A stretch of DNA of 64,000 nucleotides, taken from NCBI RefSeq assembly GCF_000688235.1, contig NZ_JHYO01000016.1, positions 37,179 to 101,178 on the forward strand, given 5' to 3'. Source of the stretch: Terasakiella pusilla DSM 6293. GTDB lineage: Bacteria; Pseudomonadota; Alphaproteobacteria; Rhodospirillales; Terasakiellaceae. Under the pieces are notes generated by a model. The model searched no databases, had not been told where the DNA came from, and was given only the letters and a program-made list of their open reading frames with translations. The position numbers were made by a program, and so were the translations under genes. How positions within the stretch are numbered: the stretch's first letter is position 1; the number at the start of each line of letters is the position of its first letter. Positions 1 to 8,500 of the stretch are shown here, piece after piece.

Positions 1-765
1 ATCAATATTGCTGTTTTTGCACCAGGGGAATTGCGGACCCTTCACTTGAATACAAAGTCAGGCCCGTTGGCGGATGTGCGTGTGCGCCGTGCGATTGCCC
101 ATGCGATCGACCGTAAGGCCATCACACAAATTATCGGCAATTCGGTGACCCGTCCCAACACATCGGTTATTCCGGTTGGATATTTGGGGCATACGCAGGA
201 AGTCCCGCAATATGAACATGATCTGGATAAAGCCAAAGCCCTGTTAAGCGAAGCAGGCTATGGTGATGGTGTAACGCTAGAGATCATCATTACCAAAAAC
301 GAAGCGTTGCTGAAGCCCATGCAAATTGTGCAGGCGCAATTGGCAAAGGCGAACATCAACCTTGTGATGAATGTGGTTGAGCATCCGGCGTTTCATGCGC
401 AAATCCGTAAAGACTTAAGCCCGATGGTCCTTTATGGGGCGGCCCGTTTTCCGGTTGCGGATACGTATTTGACACAGTTTTATGAGTCAAAAAGCACGGT
501 TGGCACCCCAACAGGCGTGACCAACTTCTCCCACTGTGATGTCGCGGACGATGAAATTCAGAAAGCGCGTGTTGAAACGGATCAGCAAAAGCAGCTGGAC
601 TATTGGAAAACGGCGCAAATCAAGATTTCAGAGAATGTCTGTTCTGTGCCTTTGTTTGAACAAATGCAGGTTTGGGGTATCTCCAAGGACATTGACTTCG
701 GGTATGAATTTAATGGTTCTGTAAGCCTCGGCCCGATGTTCAACGAACAGACCACGAAGAAGTAG
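1..765 (+). CDS. ABC transporter substrate-binding protein, family 5 (partial, 5' end outside window)
   Basis: This is the C-terminal 254 residues of a periplasmic binding protein for dipeptides, oligopeptides or nickel (SBP family 5). The frame is open from base 1, so the gene starts upstream. The family landmark is the stretch around bases 31-125: a segment like LHLNTKSGPLADVRVRRAI followed by AHAIDRKAI, the usual 'N..PFDD.RVRQA..YAIDR' region. A later segment near residues 80-100 (LLSEAGYGDG) is also typical. The protein would deliver ligand to the two permeases that follow at once (16-base gap). The ligand cannot be told from the sequence. Confidence 0.9.
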   Translation: MNIAVFAPGELRTLHLNTKSGPLADVRVRRAIAHAIDRKAITQIIGNSVTRPNTSVIPVGYLGHTQEVPQYEHDLDKAKALLSEAGYGDGVTLEIIITKNEALLKPMQIVQAQLAKANINLVMNVVEHPAFHAQIRKDLSPMVLYGAARFPVADTYLTQFYESKSTVGTPTGVTNFSHCDVADDEIQKARVETDQQKQLDYWKTAQIKISENVCSVPLFEQMQVWGISKDIDFGYEFNGSVSLGPMFNEQTTKK

Positions 766-781
766 AAAGAGTTTCCCAAAG

Positions 782-1729
782 ATGCTTGTCTTTACCTTAA
801 AGCGCCTGCTGGCTTCCATACCAACGCTCTTTGCCGTTCTTACCGTTATTTTTGTACTGGTCAGGATTGTTCCCGGCGACCCGGCTCTAGCCGTGTTGGG
901 GGATAGCGCAAGCGAAGAAGTCATTCAGGAATTTCGTAAGTCCATCGGGATCGATAAGCCTCTTTGGGAACAATATCTGGTCTTTATGGGAGATGTTCTC
1001 CAAGGAAATCTGGGGCTGTCCATGGCAACTGGTAAAACGGTTGTCGAGGAAGTGTCCAACGTGTTGCCCTACACGCTGGAACTCACCGTTGCCTCAATTA
1101 TCATCGGTGTGGTCTTTGGTATCCCGCTTGGTATTTTCTCCGCCATTTATCGAAATCACTTTTTTGATTATTTGGCACGGATGGTCTCATTGTTAGGGCT
1201 TAGCTTTCCGGCCTTTTACATCTCCATTCTGTTTATGATCTATCTGTCCGTTGAGTGGGACTGGTTCCCGGTCTTTAGTGAGTATATTCCGTGGTCCGAC
1301 CCGTTAACCCGCCTATACCATCTGGCACTGCCCGCCTTAAGTCTGGGGGTGATCATGATTGGATATGTGGCGCGTACCAGTCGTTCTTCCATGCTGGAAG
1401 TCTTGGGCGAAGATTATATCCGTACCGCTAAATCAAAAGGATTGCCCCGCAATATGGTGGTCTTTAAACACGGGTTTCGAAATGCGTTAATTCCGATTTT
1501 GACCCTGACTGGCTTGTATCTTGGTCTGCTGATGGGGAACTCCGTGCTCACCGAGATTGTGTTTAACCGGCCCGGTCTGGGAGGTTTGATCGTGGGGTCG
1601 CTGGAAAGCCGGGATTACACCATGCTTCAGGGGTTGATCGTGACCTATGCCTTCTTCATCGTTTTGGCCAACCTGATTACCGATATTTCCTATGGTCTGG
1701 TAGATCCGCGAGTAAAAAACAATGATTAA
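782..1729 (+). CDS. Dipeptide/oligopeptide ABC transporter permease, DppB-like
   Basis: A 315-residue inner-membrane permease of the DppB/OppB type. It opens with the usual first membrane helix (residues 7-28) and has a periplasmic loop with PGDPALAVLG, typical of the family. Several hydrophobic helices follow. The cytoplasmic EAA loop that docks to the ATPases is visible around residues 219-240 (EDYIRTAKSKGLPRNMVVFKHG). Length is normal. The stop region overlaps the start of the next permease by 8 bases, so the two are translationally coupled. It forms the translocation pore as a heterodimer with the next gene's product. Confidence 0.93.
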   Translation: MLVFTLKRLLASIPTLFAVLTVIFVLVRIVPGDPALAVLGDSASEEVIQEFRKSIGIDKPLWEQYLVFMGDVLQGNLGLSMATGKTVVEEVSNVLPYTLELTVASIIIGVVFGIPLGIFSAIYRNHFFDYLARMVSLLGLSFPAFYISILFMIYLSVEWDWFPVFSEYIPWSDPLTRLYHLALPALSLGVIMIGYVARTSRSSMLEVLGEDYIRTAKSKGLPRNMVVFKHGFRNALIPILTLTGLYLGLLMGNSVLTEIVFNRPGLGGLIVGSLESRDYTMLQGLIVTYAFFIVLANLITDISYGLVDPRVKNND

Positions 1730-2591
1730 TACCCTTGCCCTAAATGTAAAAACTGCAACGGTTTCGACCTACCAGATCCTGAAAAGCAGCAAGCTCACCT
1801 GGATCGGGACATTAATTTTCGTGATTGTTACCTTGATGGCGGTCTTTGCACCGTACCTCACACCGTACGATCCGATTTCCCAAGATCCGTTGGCTGTATT
1901 GCAGGAGCCATCGGCCCTTCACTGGATGGGAACAGACAGTTATGGACGCGACGTCTGGACCCGGATGCTGTATGGCGCGCGTATTTCTCTGTTTATCAGC
2001 GTGGTTGCGGTTGTGGCAGCGATGATTATCGGCGGTGCCTTGGGGATTGTTGCCGGATATTATGGCGGACGTGTCGATATGATGATCATGCGTGTCATGG
2101 ATATCATGTTGTCCTTCCCGACACTCATCATGGGGTTGATTGTGGTGGCGATGTTGGGCGCGTCCATGACGAATTTGGTGATCGCGATTGCGTTGACGGT
2201 TATCCCAAAGTTTGCCCGTGTTGCCCGTGCACCCACCCTGTCTGTAAAAAAACGTGAATATATCGAGGCGTGTTATGCCCTTGGATATTCAGATATCCGC
2301 ATTATGGTCTTTCACATTTTACCGAACGTCTTTGGCGAGGTGCTGGTGATCGGGTCTTTATGGATCGCAACCGCCATTCGCATTGAGGCATCCCTGAGCT
2401 TTATCGGTCTGGGCATCAAGCCACCAACCCCGACGTGGGGCGGGATCATCCGGGAGGGGTTTAACAATTTCCTTGATGCCCCGTGGATTGCCACATATGC
2501 CGGTCTGGCAGTGTTGGTTGTCGTCTTCTCTTTGAATTTGATCGGTGATGGTGTTCGTGATGCCGTTGACCCTAAGCTGCGAGGTGAATAA
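1722..2591 (+). CDS. Dipeptide/oligopeptide ABC transporter permease, DppC-like
   Basis: A 289-residue partner permease of the DppC/OppC type. An N-terminal cytoplasmic stretch is followed by a first membrane helix at about residues 28-48 and then the OppC_N-type segment YDPISQDPL and LHWMGTDSYGRDVWTRMLYGARISL, the hallmark of this family. The EAA loop is near residues 185-205 (REYIEACYALGYSDIRI). The gene starts inside the end of the upstream permease and ends 2 bases before the ATPase gene, so the operon is tightly packed. Confidence 0.93.
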   Translation: MINTLALNVKTATVSTYQILKSSKLTWIGTLIFVIVTLMAVFAPYLTPYDPISQDPLAVLQEPSALHWMGTDSYGRDVWTRMLYGARISLFISVVAVVAAMIIGGALGIVAGYYGGRVDMMIMRVMDIMLSFPTLIMGLIVVAMLGASMTNLVIAIALTVIPKFARVARAPTLSVKKREYIEACYALGYSDIRIMVFHILPNVFGEVLVIGSLWIATAIRIEASLSFIGLGIKPPTPTWGGIIREGFNNFLDAPWIATYAGLAVLVVVFSLNLIGDGVRDAVDPKLRGE

Positions 2592-2593
2592 GA

Positions 2594-3562
2594 ATGACTG
2601 AACCGGTCTTCTGCGTAAAAGATTTATCCATTTCGTTTAAGTTAAACGGTAAATGGTGTCAGGCGACGCAAAACGTCAATTTTGACCTGATGGAAAACGA
2701 AACACTTTGTATTGTGGGTGAATCGGGGTGTGGCAAATCGATTACGGCCATGAGCTGTCTGGGTTTGTTGCCTAAAAAGAAGAATATCCATATCGAAGGT
2801 CAGGTGCTCTACAAAGGCGTGAATCTGCTGGATTTGACGGAAAAAGAACTGAATGATTATCGCGGCGATGATTTGTCCATGATCTTTCAGGAACCGATGA
2901 CCTCCCTGAACCCCGTCTTGACGGTGGGGGAGCAAATCACCGAAAGTTTGCTTGTTCATAAATCCATGACCAAAGCTCAAGCGCGCGAAACCGGGATTGA
3001 GTTGTTAAATAAGGTCAAGATCCCGGAAGCAGAAAAACGTTTTTCGCAATATCCGCACCAGTTTAGTGGCGGGATGCGCCAGCGGGTGATGATTGCGATT
3101 GCCTTGGCATGTAAACCAACAGTCTTGTTTGCGGATGAACCAACAACAGCACTGGATGTGACCATTCAGGCGCAGGTGTTGCATTTGTTGAAAGAACTGC
3201 GCAGAGAAACCAAAATGTCCATGGTGATGATCACCCATGATATGGGCGTCGTCGCATCTGTGGCGGATAAGGTTTTGGTTATGTATGGCGGGCAGGTGAT
3301 TGAAAACAGTTCTTGTAAAGACCTGTTTGAAGCCCCGAACCACCCTTATACCAAAGCCTTGTTGAATGCGATCCCGAGACCGGATCGTCATATCGACCAT
3401 TTGACCTCTATTCCCGGTCAGGTGCCCACTTTAGCAGGGATGCCAAGCGGCTGTCGTTTCTCGACCCGATGCGAGTTGGTCAGCGATCAATGCGCTATGA
3501 CCCCGGATGTTAACACAGTCGCGGGGCAGCAGTCCCACCATTATCGCTGCTGGAATGTGTAG
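2594..3562 (+). CDS. Dipeptide/oligopeptide ABC transporter ATP-binding protein, DppD-like
   Basis: A 322-residue ATPase subunit of the importer. Walker A reads GESGCGKS near residue 39, the ABC signature is FSGGMRQRV, and Walker B is VLFADEP followed by TTALD. The C-terminal oligopeptide-transporter extension carries four cysteines (GCRFSTRC, SDQC and HYRC), the arrangement that in the enterobacterial Dpp transporter holds an iron-sulfur cluster. Cluster binding here is inferred from those cysteines only. It pairs with the next gene as an asymmetric ATPase dimer. Confidence 0.93.
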   Translation: MTEPVFCVKDLSISFKLNGKWCQATQNVNFDLMENETLCIVGESGCGKSITAMSCLGLLPKKKNIHIEGQVLYKGVNLLDLTEKELNDYRGDDLSMIFQEPMTSLNPVLTVGEQITESLLVHKSMTKAQARETGIELLNKVKIPEAEKRFSQYPHQFSGGMRQRVMIAIALACKPTVLFADEPTTALDVTIQAQVLHLLKELRRETKMSMVMITHDMGVVASVADKVLVMYGGQVIENSSCKDLFEAPNHPYTKALLNAIPRPDRHIDHLTSIPGQVPTLAGMPSGCRFSTRCELVSDQCAMTPDVNTVAGQQSHHYRCWNV

Positions 3563-3574
3563 GAGGCCCTGACA

Positions 3575-4552
3575 ATGCAGACACAAGACGAAATCATCCT
3601 TGATGTAAAAAAGATCAATAAAACATTTCACAGCAAAAAAGGTTTTATAAACCCTGAAGTATTGAAAGTGCGTGCGGTCAATGACGTCAGCTTTCAGGTA
3701 AAAAAAGGGGAAGTATTTGGCATCGTCGGTGAGTCCGGTTGCGGCAAATCGACCATTGGTAAATGTATTATGGACCTGATCCCCATTGATGATGGGGAGA
3801 TGACCTTTAAAGGCAAAAACCTGCGCAACCTGTCCAAGGAAGATCGAGCGCAAGTGAAACAGGATTTGCAGATCATCTTTCAGGACCCCTATTCGTCCTT
3901 GAACCCGCGTAAACGCATCGGCCCGACCTTGATGGAACCGTTGCTGGTTTACAAAATTGCCAAAGATAAAGAGATGGCTGAAGAGATCGTTCAAGATATC
4001 TTCAAGGAAGTTGGCCTACCTGAACAGGCGTTTTGGAAGTTCCCGCATGAATTCAGTGGTGGTCAGCGTCAACGGATTGCAATTGCACGTTCTCTGATCC
4101 TTAATCCTGATCTGATCGTTGCGGATGAGGCGGTTTCAGCCCTTGATGTGTCTATTCAGGCGCAAATTCTGTTGTTGCTGAAAAATCTGAAGCAGCAACG
4201 CGACCTAAGTTACATTTTCATCTCCCATGATATGGGGGTGATCCGGTATTTTTGTGATCGTGTGGCAGTGGCCTATCTGGGCCAAATCGTCGAGATCCAG
4301 TCCGTACCGGATATTTTTGAACGCCCCGCCCATCCCTATACCAAAACGTTGAAGGAAGCCTCGCCGGTCCCGTCATATGATCCGGATAGGACTTTTAATG
4401 TGCTGGAAGGTGAACTCCCGTCACCGTCCAACCTCCCCAGCGGTTGTTATTTTCATGGCCGTTGTCCCAAAGCAACTGAACACTGTACCAAGGTGATGCC
4501 CGACCTGATGCCCTATAAAGACGGCATGGTCCGGTGTCACCACCCAGAATAA
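3575..4552 (+). CDS. Dipeptide/oligopeptide ABC transporter ATP-binding protein, DppF-like
   Basis: A 325-residue second ATPase subunit. It shows Walker A GESGCGKST, signature FSGGQRQRI and Walker B LIVADEAVSALD. The position after the Walker B glutamate has Ala where Pro is more usual, a mild variation. The C-terminal extension again has four cysteines (SGCYFHGRCP, EHC, VRC). It lies 12 bases after its partner with AGGAGG-like bases just upstream. The gene closes the core importer operon. Confidence 0.93.
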   Translation: MQTQDEIILDVKKINKTFHSKKGFINPEVLKVRAVNDVSFQVKKGEVFGIVGESGCGKSTIGKCIMDLIPIDDGEMTFKGKNLRNLSKEDRAQVKQDLQIIFQDPYSSLNPRKRIGPTLMEPLLVYKIAKDKEMAEEIVQDIFKEVGLPEQAFWKFPHEFSGGQRQRIAIARSLILNPDLIVADEAVSALDVSIQAQILLLLKNLKQQRDLSYIFISHDMGVIRYFCDRVAVAYLGQIVEIQSVPDIFERPAHPYTKTLKEASPVPSYDPDRTFNVLEGELPSPSNLPSGCYFHGRCPKATEHCTKVMPDLMPYKDGMVRCHHPE

Positions 4553-4562
4553 AGGATAAAAA

Positions 4563-4904
4563 ATGATCGAACGTTTCCATACAACCGAACGCCGCAGCAA
4601 AATCGTTAAACATAACGGGGTTGTGTACTTGTGCGGTCAAGTCGGTGAGGGTGAGACTATTACCGAACAAACTGAAGAGTGTATTCGTCGCATTGAAGCG
4701 TTGCTGGAAGAAGCGGGGTCTTCACCGGATCGCATCTTGCAAGCAGTGATCTGGCTGTCGGATATGAAGCACTTTCAGGGCATGAATGCAGTGTGGGATG
4801 CATGGGTCCCAGAAGGGCACGCCCCAGCCAGAGCCTGTGGGGAGGCCAAGCTGGCCCGTGAAGCTTTAATGGTTGAAATCATCATTACGGCGGCTTGTGA
4901 TTAA
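4563..4904 (+). CDS. RidA family protein (YjgF/YER057c/UK114)
   Basis: A 113-residue protein of the RidA family, which mostly hydrolyse reactive enamine/imine intermediates. The family pattern is visible: an N-terminal strand region, [13 protein letters not shown], the central [22 protein letters not shown] helix-strand, and the C-terminal [11 protein letters not shown], whose arginine matches the substrate-carboxylate arginine of RidA proteins. It starts 10 bases after the ABC ATPase gene and ends just before a terminator, so it is the last gene of that operon. Its substrate may be linked to the imported peptide or amino acid (inference). Confidence 0.88.
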   Translation: MIERFHTTERRSKIVKHNGVVYLCGQVGEGETITEQTEECIRRIEALLEEAGSSPDRILQAVIWLSDMKHFQGMNAVWDAWVPEGHAPARACGEAKLAREALMVEIIITAACD

Positions 4905-4936
4905 GGTCGTTAGACCATTTTCAAGTTTCTCAAGAA

Positions 4937-4962
4937 GGTCTCGCTTTAGCGAGGCCTTTTTT
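4937..4962 (+). terminator. Rho-independent terminator after the ABC importer/ridA operon
   Basis: An 8-bp stem (GGTCTCGC with GCGAGGCC, one G-U pair) and a TTTA loop are followed at once by a run of six T. It sits 32 bases after the ridA stop and ends the upstream operon. Confidence 0.85.
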
Positions 4963-4979
4963 GTGAGCGAAGATTAGGA

Positions 4980-5236
4980 GGAGTGGCATACAAAGCTATT
5001 GTTCTTCGAAAATCTGCAAAAGGCGTTATTTTCCATTCGGATTGCGGTAGTCAATATTGCTCAAAAAATTCCGTAAACTGTTGGCAAAAAAAGTTTGAAC
5101 AGTCTATGTCCGGCACGGGGAATTGTTCAAATATATAAACGGGTTCTACAATGCTCGCTGCCGTTAGCCCCATCAAGTGTGATAGACGGGCTGCCTAAAT
5201 GAGTGAGACACACTCCACTTTTTGTGTACATGTGCA
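4980..5236 (+). pseudogene. Eroded IS3-family transposase (OrfB) remnant with right inverted-repeat end
   Basis: Bases 4986-5120 translate (frame starting 4986) to a clear IS3-family OrfB core: KGVIFHSDCGSQYCS, then a degenerate helix and FEQSMSGTGNC, matching the GVIFHSDRGSQY...SMSxxGNCYDN block around the second catalytic Asp. The frame then hits a stop; a later bit (SPIKCDRRAA then stop, about 5164-5196) resembles the usual SPxxFE C-terminus, so the part between, including the catalytic Glu, has been deleted. A terminal repeat like that of the IS3 element at the window's right edge is seen at 5213-5236: both share CTCCACTTTT and end in CA over 24 bases. The upstream half of the element is gone. 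Confidence 0.75.
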
Positions 5237-5500
5237 GTAAAGCAACCTACATAGTTGAAACGGGTGAGAGACAGAAAATTATTCGCAAGCATAACTTAAT
5301 TAACGCAGTGCCTGAAAATTAAAGTAAGGCTGATGGGCGCTTACTATTGATTGAAAAAAGGGTTGAAACGATAAAATGCAGTGTTTTTAAATGCCTTTTT
5401 CATAAAATTTTATATTTATTGTAGACTTGTGCCGCATCATATGGTTGTGTTGCTCAATGCAAGATTGAAAGCGTTTGATGCTTGGGGTAGTAGGGGCAAT
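5237..5500 (+). promoter_or_regulatory. AT-rich leader region of the giant surface-protein gene
   Basis: No gene is seen here. The region is AT-rich and carries a possible sigma-70 promoter: TTGAAA at about 5361, then 17 bases, then TTTAAA near 5384. This is a weak match. The 5381 GTG and 5441 ATG upstream of the chosen start are in frame with the giant gene, so a longer N-terminus cannot be excluded. I prefer the ATG at 5501 because AGGGGC lies 6 bases before it. Confidence 0.3.
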
Positions 5501-8500
5501 ATGAATTTAGTTAGAAAGTGGATGTATGACCGCGCTTCCAAGAGCTCGGAAAACGGGACAATTCAAGGTAATAAAAAACCCTTGGGATATATGCTGGAGC
5601 CGCGGATTATGTTTGATGCGGCGGCTGTATCAACAGTAGTTGAAACATTCGATCAAACGCCCCTTGAGCAAACCACCGAAACAGACGACAGCAACAATGA
5701 GGCTTCACCTGCAGAAGATTTAGTGGCGCTCTTTTCTGGTCGACATGAAGTTGCTGTCATTGACGCTGGCATTGAAGATTATCAATCTCTGCTCAAGGAT
5801 ATACCCTCAAGTATGCAAGTGATTGTACTGGAAGAAGGTTCTGGTATTGATGATATTGCAGATATTCTTAAAGACTATTCTGACTTAGATGCGGTTCATG
5901 TGTTCACCCACGGATCAACGGGGGCTCTCAACTTTTCCGGTGGGTCTTTTACGCTACAAGATATTTCGGCGAATCAAGAAACTCTGGCAATAATTGGGCA
6001 AGCCATGAGTCCTGCCGGTGACCTGTTGCTCTATGGGTGTAATGTTGGCACCGATGGGCAAGGCGCAGCGTTTTTGGAGGCTTTGGCCATCGCCACAAAC
6101 GCGGATGTTGCCGGATCTGATGATTTAACGGGGCATGAAACCCTGAACGCTGATTGGGATCTAGAGGTTCAGGTCGGTGACATTGAAACGCGAGTTCCTT
6201 TCAGCTTACATACGTCGGCATCATTTCAAGGGACCTTGGCGGCTCCTTCCCCGGGGACGGTCACATTTGGTTCCTCACAGGTTTTGCTCCAAAACTCAAC
6301 AGATAACCCGTCAGTTTCAAACGTTTTGTCTTCCGGGTTGGATGTGTCCGTGGATGATGCTTCCGATGACACACGTATTCTGACAGCTCTACATGGTGGT
6401 ATTTCTTCAAACGCCTCTGACTATGTGCTCAAAATTGATAATACGAGCCAAAGTGGGAAATTTAATTCTATTTCATTCTCGAGTAATGACGGGTCTGAAT
6501 TTGGGATTACGTCCATGCAGTTTGCAATGAATACTGGGTCTGGCCCCCAGTCTATTACGATTACGGGCTATAAGGATGGGGTTGCGACTTCAGGAAGTAT
6601 TACGGCCACATATACCTCTGCAGCCGCAAATACAATTGATTTCGCGACAGCGGGTGGTTTTACGAATGTTGATGAAATACGCATATCACCTGCCAGCTCG
6701 GCAGTCAGTATGACTATGTATTTTGACGATTTAGCTATTGTCGCTGCTGCGACGTCTAATGACCTTCCTGAACTTGGCGGCACCCCCGCGGACGATACCG
6801 CAACAGAAGATGTGGCAACAGCGATTGATTTATCTGCATATAATGTGTCGGATGGCAATGGGGACAACATTACGCTGACATTGGCGGTGGACAGAGGAAC
6901 GATTGCGTCAATAGATGGGAATGGAACCACATCTGGGGTGACGGTGAGTGCTTCGGGGACAGGATCCATGACCTTGTCCGGTTCGGCAGCTGATTTGAAT
7001 AGCTACCTCAATGACACCAGCAAAATCACTTATACCACAGCAGCCAATGACACGACGTCCGCAACATTAACAGTTACTCCAAATGATGGTGCCGGCGATG
7101 GAACGGCTGATACGGTTAGCATTTCTATTACAGCGGTAAACGATGTGCCTACGGTGTCGGGTGCCCCCAGTGACGTTAGTGTCACAGAAGATACAGAAAG
7201 TAATGTTGACCTTTCTGCCATGAGCTTTGCAGATGTTGATGGTGACAGCCTTACTGTGACCCTCACAGCCAGCGCGGGGACTTTCTCAATACCTGCTGAT
7301 GGCGCCGGTGTCGGGAGTGGCGTGAGCGAAACGCTGGTTAATTCGACAACGATCACCCTTACGGGGACAGCGGCAGATATCAATACGTATCTGGATACTG
7401 CGAGCAATATTAAATACACAGCAGCATCCAATGTGAGTGGTCAAGATCAAGCAACCATAACCGTGAGCGCAACGGACGGCAATGGTGGTAATCTGGCATC
7501 GAACCCATCTGTTAATATTGATGTGGCGGCCGCAAACGATGTGCCTGTTTTTGCAAACCTAGATGGGACGCCGACCTTTACAGAAGATGGTTCTGCGACA
7601 ATTCTGGATGCCAATGTCACAGTATCTGACCTAGAACTTGATAGTCTACAAGGTGGCAATGGGAATTATGCAGGCGCAACACTTTTGCTGGTTCGCAATG
7701 GCGGTGCCAATAGTGAAGATACCTATTCTATTCAAACAGGTGGGAGCTTAACCGTTGCAGGGAGTACGATCTCTGCCGGTGGGAATGTTATTGCCAGCTT
7801 TGACACAAGCTCAGCGGGGCAGTTAACCGTCACTTTCCAAAATAACGGGACGGTACCAACAACGGCCCTAGTTAATGAGGTGATGCAGGCCATCCGTTAT
7901 TCCAATAGCTCAAATGATCCCTCCTCTTCGGTCCAGATTAATTGGACCTTTTCTGATGGCAACAGTGGCAACGCGCAGGGAACAGGGAATAATCCGGGAA
8001 CAGCTTCCGGTTCAGTTACGGTTAGCAACACCAATGTAAATGATGCACCAACCTTAAGTGCAACCGGTCAAAATCCAACCTATGTTGAGGGCGCAGCAGC
8101 TTCTGACCTCTTCTCCGCTGTATCAGCCAGTACTGTTGAAGCCGCAGATCGTTTCAGTTCAATGAGCCTAACGGTCACGAATGTATCTGATGGTGCTTCA
8201 GAAATCCTGCGTATTGATGGGACGGATCTCGCTTTAACAAATGGCAATTCGGTCAATACCGGCGTTAACAATCTTAATATTTCTGTTTCTGTGACTGGGA
8301 CGACCGCAACGGTGTCCTTCTCGGGGGTATCACTAACCGGTGCGCAGATGCAAACCCTTATTGATTCACTTACTTATCGTAATTCATCGGATAACCCAAC
8401 AACTGCAGGCAACCGCGTTGTAACTGTTACGGGTGTTACTGATAATGGGGGCACAAGTGGTGGCGGCAACAACTCAGCCGCACCTAATTTAACAAGTACG

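Noticed and set aside
5381..5500. GTG start at 5381 for the giant surface protein (1860 aa)
   Set aside because: The extra 40 residues have no export signal meaning and the ATG at 5501 has a better ribosome site (AGGGGC, 6 bases before).
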